NCBI GenBank assembly: GCA_016927755.1
Contig: JAFGLZ010000051.1
Coordinates: 1 to 64,000, forward strand
Direction: 5' to 3'
Source of the DNA: Phycisphaerae bacterium
GTDB taxonomy: Bacteria; Planctomycetota; Phycisphaerae; UBA1845; JAFGLZ01
Length of the DNA stretch: 64,000 bases
A program made the position numbers and the translations under genes. The notes under the pieces were generated by a model. The model worked only from the letters and a program-made list of their open reading frames with translations. It was not told the DNA's origin and did not search any database. Below are positions 9,090 to 16,191 of the stretch, in pieces. Within the stretch, counting starts at the first letter, position 1. Each line of letters starts with the position of its first letter.

Positions 9090-9183
9090 ACCGGTCTCCT
9101 CTCCGTTATGTGTCGCGCCTCTCCGGTTCCTGCGCCCGATTGGGCCGATTGAGCTGCTCGCCTGAACGTCTTCGGTTCACAGA

Positions 9184-9311
9184 AGACTGCGCCAAAGTCC
9201 TCAGTCCCCGAGAGACCGTGCCAAGGGTTTCCGTTCCCGAGAAGCTATGCCAGAGTCTTCAGTCCAAGAGGAACTGGGCCAACGTCTTCGGTCCCGTAGG
9301 GACCGTGTGAG
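9184..9311. repeat. Degenerate 29-bp tandem repeat, four units plus a partial
   Basis: Four consecutive 29-nt units start at 9184, 9213, 9242 and 9271, with a partial fifth from 9300. They share the pattern (g)a-c-g-GCCAa-gTCTTC-GTCCC-gag. The unit length is exact although the bases have drifted. The array lies in the upstream region of the GH28-like gene (minus strand) and no gene overlaps it. There are no spacers, so it is not CRISPR. Confidence 0.75.
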
Positions 9312-9316
9312 AATAG

Positions 9317-9336
9317 CCCCGGACTTCAGTCCGGGG
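9317..9336. repeat. Perfect hairpin CCCCGGACT-TC-AGTCCGGGG
   Basis: A 9-bp perfect inverted repeat with a 2-nt loop directly follows the 29-bp tandem array; a partial copy of its core (GGACTTCAGTCC) recurs at 9413-9424. The role is unknown. The remainder of the gap to 9462 holds no gene. Confidence 0.6.
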
Positions 9337-9462
9337 AACCCGGTCGCCCCTAGTCTCCCCAGTCGCGTAGCGACGGCTGAGGCTTGAGGAATCGTTCGAA
9401 GGAGCTCCGGCGGACTTCAGTCCTAGCCAGAACCACCGGCTCCAAGCGGCGGCAGTTCGCTC

Positions 9463-10197
9463 TCAAAACAGCGTCAACAGCCCCCGCAAATCCGGGAATG
9501 TGTGGTTGGGCTCCGCGTTCCCCACGTCACTGACCCGACCGGCGCGGTCGATCAGCACGCTCGTGATGCCCAGGCGATTGGCTCCGTCGACGTCACTGTG
9601 ACGCGAATCGCCCGCATGAATGACCTGTTCGCGCGACCAGCCGGTGCGATCCAGCGCGAGCTCGAAGATTCCCGCCTCCGGCTTGTAGCACCGCGCCTCC
9701 TCGCTCGTCACGATCTCGTCGAAGTCCAGACCGTAGTGACGCGTCGCCGTCATCACATCGTCCCGATCGGCGTTGGTCACCAGGCAGATCGGAACGTCGA
9801 GCTGCTCCAGGACCTCGAAGACGTCCTCGTGGATCGGAGGGTGGCTCAGGTAGTCGAGGAGCGGTCGGATGTAGCCGTCCGCCGCCCGGATCGGATTGCC
9901 GTCGAGCCGGTGTCCCATCGCATCCATCAACTCGATGAACGAGTCCCGCTCGCACTCGTACAGCGTCCGAAACCGGTCATGGTTGGACCGCTCGATCAGT
10001 CGGAAGAAGCGACGTCCCCACTCGACGGCCAGTTCCCCCGCTTCGCCGTCGATCCCGACGTCTCGCATGACCCGTTCGCACACCTCCTCGATCGTCTCAC
10101 GCGCAAGGTTCGTGATGGTCCCGTAGAAATCCAGGAACAGCGCCGTCGGGCCGCCCGGGGCACGCCCGGTATCGTGGTCCATGTCAACCGCATTCAT
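9463..10197 (-). CDS. HAD-superfamily hydrolase (subfamily IA)
   Basis: A 244-residue HAD phosphatase with the motifs in order: DFYGT (motif I, nucleophile and acid Asp in DxxGT; the second acidic position is Tyr rather than Asp), VTNAD (motif II), the Lys of CYKPEAG (motif III) and HAGDSRHSDVDGA (motif IV). The helical cap lies between motifs I and II. The substrate is probably a small phosphoester. Its ATG overlaps the stop codon of the enolase-superfamily gene by 4 nt (ATGA), so the two are translationally coupled and may act in one pathway. The Asp-to-Tyr change in motif I could weaken classical phosphatase activity, or indicate a phosphonatase-like or other variant. Confidence 0.85.
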   Translation of the reverse strand: MNAVDMDHDTGRAPGGPTALFLDFYGTITNLARETIEEVCERVMRDVGIDGEAGELAVEWGRRFFRLIERSNHDRFRTLYECERDSFIELMDAMGHRLDGNPIRAADGYIRPLLDYLSHPPIHEDVFEVLEQLDVPICLVTNADRDDVMTATRHYGLDFDEIVTSEEARCYKPEAGIFELALDRTGWSREQVIHAGDSRHSDVDGANRLGITSVLIDRAGRVSDVGNAEPNHTFPDLRGLLTLF

Positions 10198-11309
10198 GAC
10201 GTTAGGGTCTCTTGTCGGATCGCGTACTTCTCGACCTTCTCGGGGCTGGGACGGTAGCCGAATCCCGGCCCGTCGGGCAAGTGCAGGTAGCCCCCCGCGT
10301 CCACGACGATCGGCGGTTCCAGCAGGTCATCCTTGAACCACCGGTTTGCCGAGCAGACGTCGATCGGGTGGACGAACGCGTCCAAGGTTGCCAGGTGCAG
10401 CGCGCCCGCCGCCGCGATACCGAGGTCCGGCGTGGAGCTGAGTGAACAAGTCAGCCCCGCCTTGCGGGCAAGCTCGTGGACCCTCAGGGCCGGCGTTAGC
10501 CCCCCGATTCGCTGAACGCTGATTCTCAGGATCCGCGCGGCCTTGCGCCGCCCGATCTCCTCGATCCGCGAGTCTGCCAGACCGCATGCATCAATGCAGA
10601 TCGGAGCGGCCAGTACGGCCTGAAGCTGGGCCAGGTCTTCCACGGCATCCGACCTGAGCGGTTGCTCGATCGCCGCCAACCGATACTTGTCCAGATTTCG
10701 AAGCGTCTGCAGGTCGTCCAGGCCGTAGCTTCCCCCGGCGTCGACAACGATCGGCACATCAGGCCACCTCTGGCGAACGCTGGCGATGGGCTCCAGGTCC
10801 CACTCCGGGCGAATACGGATCTTGACCCGACGGTAGCCGCCGGCGAGATGCCGCTCGATTCGTTCCAGCAGTTCCTCGACCGATGCACAAGGCCCCGAGC
10901 ACAGCCCCGAGGCGATCGGTTGCGCCACCCCGCCCAAGAGTGAATGAAGCGGAATGTCCCGGGCCATCGCGGCCGCGTGCCAGATCGCCATCTCCACTCC
11001 CGCCGCCGCACAGGGATGTGTCGTCTCCTCGGCGAGCTTGTCGCTCACCGCCTCGACGTCGACGTCTCCCCAACTCAGCACGGCCGGACCGAGTCGCTCC
11101 AGAATCTCCGACCAACACGCCTCCGACGACGGTCCCTGATCGTCGGGATCGAGCGAGATCGATGCCTCGCCCCATCCGGTCGCTCGCGATGTCTGAAGTC
11201 GAACGATGACCGCATCCTTGACCTGGATCACTGCCGATCCGATCTGGATCGGTTCACGAAACGGCACCTGAATGTGGTAAAGATCGATGGAGTCGAGTCG
11301 AAGACGCAT
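10194..11309 (-). CDS. Enolase-superfamily protein of the OSBS/N-acylamino-acid racemase type, with altered catalytic residues
   Basis: A 371-residue member of the enolase superfamily, most like o-succinylbenzoate synthase/N-acylamino-acid racemase, as shown by MRLRLDSIDLYHIQVPF, GWGEASI, IEQPL, the RIGGL element and GPGFGY at the end. The three metal ligands are present: D190 (VVDAGG), E215 (IEQPL) and D240 (CIDACG). The two catalytic Lys positions of the subgroup are changed: the KxK motif reads K163-I-R165, and the Lys before the RIGG element is S264. The ATG at 11309 follows GGGAGG closely and is preferred over an earlier in-frame start. It heads a two-gene unit with the HAD hydrolase. 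The reaction is unknown. Confidence 0.8.
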   Translation of the reverse strand: MRLRLDSIDLYHIQVPFREPIQIGSAVIQVKDAVIVRLQTSRATGWGEASISLDPDDQGPSSEACWSEILERLGPAVLSWGDVDVEAVSDKLAEETTHPCAAAGVEMAIWHAAAMARDIPLHSLLGGVAQPIASGLCSGPCASVEELLERIERHLAGGYRRVKIRIRPEWDLEPIASVRQRWPDVPIVVDAGGSYGLDDLQTLRNLDKYRLAAIEQPLRSDAVEDLAQLQAVLAAPICIDACGLADSRIEEIGRRKAARILRISVQRIGGLTPALRVHELARKAGLTCSLSSTPDLGIAAAGALHLATLDAFVHPIDVCSANRWFKDDLLEPPIVVDAGGYLHLPDGPGFGYRPSPEKVEKYAIRQETLTS

Positions 11310-11340
11310 ACGCCTCCCTTCCGCCCGATCGGAACCCACG

Positions 11341-11346
11341 ATTATA
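11341..11346 (-). promoter_or_regulatory. TATAAT -10 box for the enolase-superfamily gene
   Basis: A perfect TATAAT on the minus strand lies about 32 nt upstream of the ATG at 11309, giving a leader of about 25 nt. No good -35 box is visible. Confidence 0.35.
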
Positions 11347-11375
11347 GACGCCCCATGGATCAAGTACAGGTTCTT

Positions 11376-11404
11376 TTGGCAGGGGGCGATTCGTGGGGTA
11401 AAAT
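11376..11404 (+). promoter_or_regulatory. Predicted promoter for the small-protein genes
   Basis: TTGGCA (11376-11381) and TAAAAT (11399-11404) are spaced 17 nt apart and each match consensus at 5/6. It points rightward toward the genes at 11597 and 11775. Confidence 0.5.
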
Positions 11405-11596
11405 AGCAGGTGGAGCGGCCTCGTGGATCGAGGGGGTTGCCAGCTCGCACGAGTCTACCGTCGTCCCGGCAAAGGCTGACTTCTGATGTGCCTCTGATGA
11501 TGCGCCGAATGTCGTGCTCCGGGTCGTGAGGGCTCGAGACGAACGAATGGCCTCTGGGCCCGCCAGGCCCAATCGACGTGGCGACGTGGCCAAGCG

Positions 11597-11806
11597 ATGC
11601 CCGAGAACCAGGCCGAGCTTCGCCTGCTCGTGCACGAGCTGAACGGCGAGATTCGAAAACTGAATCGCATGGGGACCAATGTGATCCCTACCACGCTATC
11701 GGTCTTTGACGAGGCGGACGTGCTGACGCGATGGCGCCGCCGTCGCCAGGACGCGTCCGGGGAGGGTGTCAGCCATGCCGATGACAATGCGACGGATCCT
11801 GTGTGA
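11597..11806 (+). CDS. Possible small protein upstream of a zinc-ribbon gene
   Basis: A 69-residue frame that begins MPENQAELRLLVHELNGEIRKLN and reads as a plausible amphipathic helix followed by a basic segment (RWRRRR). Its end overlaps the next gene by 32 nt, which would allow coupling. No good ribosome site precedes it, and no family is recognised. It is listed because it lies downstream of a strong predicted promoter and its composition is protein-like. Confidence 0.35.
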   Translation: MPENQAELRLLVHELNGEIRKLNRMGTNVIPTTLSVFDEADVLTRWRRRRQDASGEGVSHADDNATDPV

Positions 11807-11993
11807 GGTCTGCGGCCTGAGCTATCCTCGGGAAATGTGGTGGAACAACATGGGCTACTGCCCCAACTGCGATCAGCCGTACGGGCCAAACGCGCGCCGG
11901 CTCCTCGATCTGCCGAGAATGGACCAGGAAGATCTCGATGAGGACGCCGACCAGGGCCCTGGAGCCCCCGGGGCTGAGGATCGCTACGCCTAG
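11775..11993 (+). CDS. Small zinc-ribbon-like protein (paralog of the gene at 12427)
   Basis: A 72-residue protein with a CEVCGL pair and a second GYCPNC pair about 17 residues apart, then an acidic tail (DQEDLDEDAD). The spacing suggests a single zinc ribbon. The ATG at 11775 sits 8-9 nt after GGAGGG. The gene at 12427 encodes a clear paralog with the same CEVC, W, N-x-GYCPNC and QP positions. No function is known; small zinc ribbons of this type may bind nucleic acid or a protein partner. Likely transcribed from the promoter at 11376-11404. Confidence 0.7.
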   Translation: MPMTMRRILCEVCGLSYPREMWWNNMGYCPNCDQPYGPNARRLLDLPRMDQEDLDEDADQGPGAPGAEDRYA

Positions 11994-12155
11994 TCGCCCC
12001 GTCGACCGTGATGGGCGGACCCGCTACGGCCAAGGCCTGCGACGCGGGTCGCACGATGAACCTGCGGCCCTCTCTTTCGTTCTCTGGAGACTTCTGGCCT
12101 TAAACACTTGGGGCCTAGTGGATAAGAGCTCAAGTGACTGGCGGCTCGGGATTGC

Positions 12156-12185
12156 TTGGTCTCGCCTCCATTCCGGGAGTATACT
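12156..12185 (+). promoter_or_regulatory. Weak predicted promoter upstream of the second zinc-ribbon gene
   Basis: TTGGTC (12156-12161) and TATACT (12180-12185) are spaced 18 nt apart. Bases 11994-12426 hold no other recognisable feature; the leader would be about 235 nt. Confidence 0.35.
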
Positions 12186-12426
12186 TCAGTGGGTGACCTC
12201 GTTGCCCTCACACCGCTGGGCCTAAGGAATGCCGCCGGCCGTTGCGGGAACCGGGCATGACGTGGTCGCCGCGTCACATCGACCGAGAAAGCACTTTCTG
12301 CACGCGCGCCGTACGACGTTGCCTCATCGCACCACGCACCCTCGAAGCCGTCGAACGGAGCCTGCAGGAGGTGTGTCGTTTGAGTTCCAGAGGCATTGGC
12401 CGAGCCAATCGAAGGAGACGCGACCC

Positions 12427-12648
12427 ATGCCCACGACCGTCCATCGAATCGTGTGTGAGGTGTGTAGTCTGGAGTCCCCCGTCACCGCTTGGCGGGAGAA
12501 CAAGGGCTACTGCCCGAACTGCCAGCAGCCCGGAGGCGTCGACGTCATGCGGGCCCTGCACCTGTCGCCAAGCGACTTGGAGCCGGACGAGGACGTACCG
12601 CAGGAGTATCGCGGCTTCTCGGATCTCGACGAGCGCTACATGTGGTAA
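12427..12648 (+). CDS. Small zinc-ribbon-like protein (paralog of the gene at 11775)
   Basis: A 73-residue protein with CEVCSLESP, a Trp and Asn (AWRENKGYCPNC) and QQP in the same positions as the protein encoded at 11775. Both then have an acidic linker and a short tail (DLDERYMW here, EDRYA there). AAGGAG lies about 10 nt upstream of the ATG at 12427. The two genes are separated by 433 nt, so each may have its own promoter. The duplication and the conserved residues support a real protein family, but no function can be assigned. Confidence 0.7.
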   Translation: MPTTVHRIVCEVCSLESPVTAWRENKGYCPNCQQPGGVDVMRALHLSPSDLEPDEDVPQEYRGFSDLDERYMW

Positions 12649-12838
12649 CGCCGCCTTCGCCGCCGACGTTCGAGATCCTTCCGTCCGGGCTTCGCAAGAC
12701 GGAACGGCGCCCGGTCACGCAGTCGCGAGCCGCGTCTCGGCGAGCCGCGCGGCCCGTGCATCTTCGAATACGCCAACGCGCCGCCATCGATGCGAGTGAC
12801 CCGCTTCGCGAGCTTCCCTCCACGCGTCGTCGGGTGCC

Positions 12839-13912
12839 CTACGCCAGGGCCTCACACACCAGATCACCCACCTTGGTCGTGCCGTAGCCCATCTTGCCAG
12901 CGCTCATCGACTTCAGCTTGGGCGTCGTGGCCATGACGGCCCTCTCGATCCGTTGGGCCCCCCGCGTGTAGGCCGCTTCGCCCTTCTGTGCCCCGGCGTT
13001 GTCGAGCAGCATGCCCAGCGCACAGATCGCCGCCAGCGGGTTGATCACGTTCTTGCCCGTGTACTTCGGCGCCGATCCCCCGATCGGCTCGAACATGCTC
13101 GTGCCTTCCGGGTTGATGTTCCCCCCGGCCGCGATGCCCATCCCCCCCTGAATCATCGCGCCAAGGTCGGTGATGATGTCGCCGAACATGTTCGGCGTCA
13201 CGATCGTGTCGTAGAACTCCGGGTTCTTCACGAACCACATGCAGCACGCGTCGACGTGGTTGTAGTCGCGCTTGATGTCCGGGTACTCCGCCTCGCCGAT
13301 CTCGTTGAAGGCCCGCCACCAAAGATCGTGCGCGAACGTCAGGACATTCGTCTTGGCCACAAGCGTCAGCATCTTCTGGTCGTTGCGACGTCTCGCCAAC
13401 TCGAACGCGTACCGTAAACATCGCTCGACCCCGAACCGAGTGGCGATCATCTCCTGCGTGGCGACTTCGTGCGGCGTGTTCTTCCGGAGAAAGCCCCCGC
13501 CGCCGAAGTAGAGATCCTCCGTGTTCTCGCGAACCACGTCGAAGCTGATGTCCTCCGGACCCTTGTCCTTTAGCGGCGTATCCACGCCCGGGTACAGCTT
13601 GACCGGGCGGAGGTTGATGTACTGGTCCAACTCGAACCGGAGCCGCAGCAGCAGCCCCTTCTCGATGATGCCCGGAGCCACGTCCGGATGGCCAACCGCG
13701 CCGAGGTAGATCGCGTCGTAACCGCGAAACTCCGTCACCGCCGAATCGGGCAAGACCTCGCCCGTCTTCAGATAGCGGTCGCCGCCGAAATCGTAGTCGT
13801 TCGTTTCGTAGGTGAACCCCTCGGACGACGCGATCGCGCTGAGCACCTTGAGCCCCTCGCGAACCACCTCCGGCCCAGTCCCGTCTCCGCCAAGCACCGC
13901 TATCTTCAACAT
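12839..13912 (-). CDS. leuB: 3-isopropylmalate dehydrogenase
   Basis: LeuB oxidatively decarboxylates 3-isopropylmalate with NAD+ in leucine synthesis. The 357-residue protein starts [16 protein letters not shown] and carries the substrate-loop Arg cluster [17 protein letters not shown], the VRENTEDLY segment, the Lys and Asn of VAKTNVL, the metal Asp residues in [12 protein letters not shown], and the NAD-binding [10 protein letters not shown]. The loop resembles the actinobacterial-type LeuB; tartrate or other beta-decarboxylating dehydrogenases are related alternatives. AGGA lies upstream of the ATG. No other leu gene is adjacent. Confidence 0.9.
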   Translation of the reverse strand: MLKIAVLGGDGTGPEVVREGLKVLSAIASSEGFTYETNDYDFGGDRYLKTGEVLPDSAVTEFRGYDAIYLGAVGHPDVAPGIIEKGLLLRLRFELDQYINLRPVKLYPGVDTPLKDKGPEDISFDVVRENTEDLYFGGGGFLRKNTPHEVATQEMIATRFGVERCLRYAFELARRRNDQKMLTLVAKTNVLTFAHDLWWRAFNEIGEAEYPDIKRDYNHVDACCMWFVKNPEFYDTIVTPNMFGDIITDLGAMIQGGMGIAAGGNINPEGTSMFEPIGGSAPKYTGKNVINPLAAICALGMLLDNAGAQKGEAAYTRGAQRIERAVMATTPKLKSMSAGKMGYGTTKVGDLVCEALA

Positions 13913-14094
13913 GATGTTTCCTCGTTGATGCAGGGCCCGATACGCGGACCCATGGACGCTTCCTCTCGACGCGCCTCCTCTCCTCGCCGGCCCCCTCTAA
14001 GGACGCCTGGCGCGGCGCAAGATCCCCAAGTATCCTAGAGTGAGCCCCCCCGGTCAAATCCCACTTTCTGCCGACGCATCCCAGCCGGAATCCA

Positions 14095-14123
14095 TTGTCC
14101 CCCGCTTAAAGCGGAAGTATAAT
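14095..14123 (+). promoter_or_regulatory. Predicted tRNA-Ser promoter
   Basis: TTGTCC (14095-14100) and a perfect TATAAT (14118-14123) are spaced 17 nt apart; transcription would start about 60 nt before the tRNA. Confidence 0.6.
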
Positions 14124-14189
14124 ACCCGTCGATAGATGCAGAAGGCCTCCGCCCGGGCCATGCCACCCCGGCGACCAAGAGGCCGCCGT

Positions 14190-14277
<88 letters not shown>

Positions 14278-14282
14278 TTCCA

Positions 14283-14351
14283 GGGGTCAGACACCTTTTT
14301 CGGTGCCGGCGCAGCCAAGCGAAGCCGGCACGAAAGAAGGTGTCTGACCCC
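14283..14351. repeat. Long imperfect inverted repeat directly behind the tRNA
   Basis: Two 28-nt arms, 14283-14310 beginning GGGGTCAGACACC and 14324-14351 ending GGTGTCTGACCCC, flank a 13-nt centre that contains AGCCAAGCGAA. The arms differ by only a few bases. Such GGGTCAGACACC elements are dispersed in many genomes and resemble REP/REPIN-type repeats. It starts six bases after the tRNA and could also terminate it. Confidence 0.8.
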
Positions 14352-14417
14352 CTCCCGCGCTCCCCAAGCTACCGGCCTACCTGCCTAGCCCCCAGATCCC
14401 ATCCGGTCCCTGAATCA

Positions 14418-14467
14418 AGCCAAGCGAAGCCGGCACGAAAGAAGGTGTCTGACCCTCCCGCGCTCCA
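14418..14467. repeat. Second, half copy of the GGTGTCTGACCC repeat
   Basis: About 50 nt repeat the right half of the preceding element almost base for base (14313-14362 versus 14418-14467), including the CTCCCGCGCTCC-like flank. The left arm is missing. Confidence 0.75.
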
Positions 14468-14514
14468 CGCTTACCCCTGCCTGACCACAACAGAAATCTA
14501 ACACAAGATTACCC

Positions 14515-14542
14515 TTGACGTCCTGAATTAGACCATTAGGAT
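14515..14542 (+). promoter_or_regulatory. Predicted promoter of the PEP-CTERM gene
   Basis: TTGACG (14515-14520) and TAGGAT (14537-14542) are spaced 16 nt apart. The leader to 14693 holds a perfect anti-SD match (14566-14576) and a GACACT-A-AGTGTC hairpin near 14604. Confidence 0.4.
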
Positions 14543-14565
14543 CAAGCTGTCGGCCCATCGATGGA

Positions 14566-14576
14566 AAGGAGGTGAT
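14566..14576 (+). promoter_or_regulatory. Perfect anti-16S Shine-Dalgarno sequence without a start codon
   Basis: AAGGAGGTGAT matches the full 3' end of 16S rRNA over 11 nt, but no ATG, GTG or TTG lies at the usual 5-9 nt distance. It sits in the leader of the PEP-CTERM gene, about 117 nt before its ATG. Confidence 0.4.
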
Positions 14577-14692
14577 TCGGGCAGTAGGGGCCATAACGCG
14601 CGGGACACTAAGTGTCTCGTCGTGAACAGGGGGAAGGATTAGCAGCTTCCCGGCCGCGCTGCGGCCAGGCTGCAGGGAGAGGAGGTAGCGAA

Positions 14693-15598
14693 ATGCGTAT
14701 TGTCATACGAGCCGCCGTCGTCCTGCTGATTGCTGGTGCGCCGGCGGCGGCACAAGCCTCTTGGGATTTCTTTGAGAGTTTCGACAACACCAATTTCTTC
14801 AAGCCGGACGGCGGGCCGATGACCACGCCCAGCAATGGCTGGAACGGGTCATGGACGGAGTATCCCGGCTCGCTCTCACCCGCCATCGACTGGACGGGCG
14901 GATACGGCGGCTCCGTCGGCATGACCACGGACGCCAACGCCCCCAGCGGTTCCTACGGCGCCTGGATCAACGAGCATCCCGATCGCACTCCTTACGGCCC
15001 GGAGCTCTGGTCGCCGGACGTTGGCACCGACGGCGATCATTCCCAGATCTCGGTCCACGGGAACATCTACGTGGACACGACGGGCTCCGAGTACCGACAG
15101 GCCTATCTTGAGTGGAGAACGGAGCCGGGCGTCGCTGAAGAACGCTACGTCCGCGTCGGCTATGTCGCCAACGATCCGGCCGAGGGTGGCGCCGACTACT
15201 ACTTCTGGGCATGGAAGGACGATGACGATCAGGGAATCTGGCGAACCCTGCCAGGAGAGATTCCTGGCGTCCCCGTCATTGAGGATCTAAGCGACGTCCA
15301 GTCGTGGTACAACTTCGGGTTCCACTACCGCTCGTTCCAGGCCAGTGACCAAGTGGCCATCATGGTCTTCGAGGGAACGAGCAATGACGTTCAGGATCCG
15401 GCCAACTGGCGCTTCACCATGGGATGGCCGACGGGCGTGGATCTGGCCAGCCCTGCCGAGTTGGATACCTACGCCTTTTACGCGACGGGCTCGGGAATCG
15501 CCTTTGACAACTTCGGCGTCAACGTGGGCGTTCCCGAACCAACCGCGCTCGGGTTGCTGTTACTGGGAGGTCTTGCACTGTTCCGGCGCCGTTCATAG
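14693..15598 (+). CDS. PEP-CTERM sorting-domain protein
   Basis: A 301-residue exported protein. A signal peptide (VIRAAVVLLIAGAPAAAQAS) leads into a domain rich in Gly, Asp and aromatic residues that resembles a carbohydrate-binding jelly roll. The C-terminus has the tripartite PEP-CTERM signal: VPEP, a hydrophobic helix (TALGLLLLGGLALF) and RRRS. In other bacteria this signal is cut by an exosortase coupled to exopolysaccharide export; no exosortase is in this window. GGAGG lies 8 nt before the ATG at 14693, which is preferred over an in-frame start at 14612 that lacks signal character. The hairpin at 15634-15664 may end the transcript. Confidence 0.85.
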   Translation: MRIVIRAAVVLLIAGAPAAAQASWDFFESFDNTNFFKPDGGPMTTPSNGWNGSWTEYPGSLSPAIDWTGGYGGSVGMTTDANAPSGSYGAWINEHPDRTPYGPELWSPDVGTDGDHSQISVHGNIYVDTTGSEYRQAYLEWRTEPGVAEERYVRVGYVANDPAEGGADYYFWAWKDDDDQGIWRTLPGEIPGVPVIEDLSDVQSWYNFGFHYRSFQASDQVAIMVFEGTSNDVQDPANWRFTMGWPTGVDLASPAELDTYAFYATGSGIAFDNFGVNVGVPEPTALGLLLLGGLALFRRRS

Positions 15599-15633
15599 CG
15601 AGGTCACCCCAACCCTGAAGATCCGACCAAAGG

Positions 15634-15664
15634 CCCCGTCGGGACGTGGCGCGTCTCGACGGGG
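15634..15664 (+). terminator. Stable hairpin after the PEP-CTERM gene
   Basis: CCCCGTCGGGACG and CGTCTCGACGGGG form a 13-bp stem with one G-U pair and a 5-nt loop. No T tract follows, so it may stabilise the mRNA end rather than terminate. The rest of 15599-16191 has no gene. Confidence 0.45.
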
Positions 15665-15845
15665 TCCTATCGGGTACCGTAGCCCTGTGGGATCATGTGA
15701 CGCGGCGAACTCTGGCCGCGCCTTTCGACGATTGACGCCTGGCCGGCGGTTGTGACGCTCCCCCGGCACCCAGCCCAGGAGCCCCGAGTGGTCTCCCCCA
15801 GGTGTGATTGGGGAAATCCCCACCACGCATTTGCGATGTTGCTGC

Positions 15846-15874
15846 TTCACAAGCCCAGGATTCCGTGGTAGACT
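15846..15874 (+). promoter_or_regulatory. Predicted promoter upstream of the seven-repeat protein gene
   Basis: TTCACA (15846-15851) and TAGACT (15869-15874) are spaced 17 nt apart. The leader to 16192 would be about 310 nt. Confidence 0.3.
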
Positions 15875-16191
15875 CTGTCTGTTGGCTGTCTTTGGGATGG
15901 AGGGTACGCATTGTCCGCAACAGGTCGGCACCCCTGAAGACCGGAGGCGAGCCGCACGTCCACCTTGTTCTCTGCGGCGCTCCCAGAAAGCAGGTTCTGT
16001 GCCACCCGAGTTGTGTGCGGGAAGGGCCGTAGACAGATCCCCAACGCTCCGGCTTACCCTCGATTCCTTTGAGTCAACACGTCAGGCACCCGGGTTGGAG
16101 GGAAGAAATGCACCACGCCAACCGGCTGCCCGGTCGGGACGGACTTCATGACCGACATTAGATGGATCCCTGGGGGGCAAGAGGGCGGACA

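Noticed and set aside
9184..9311. Tandem repeats as a CRISPR array
   Set aside because: The 29-nt units are directly adjacent with no spacers and no cas genes.
12679..12704. TTCCGTC/GACGGAA hairpin between the second zinc-ribbon gene and leuB as a terminator
   Set aside because: Only 7 bp, a long loop and no T tract.
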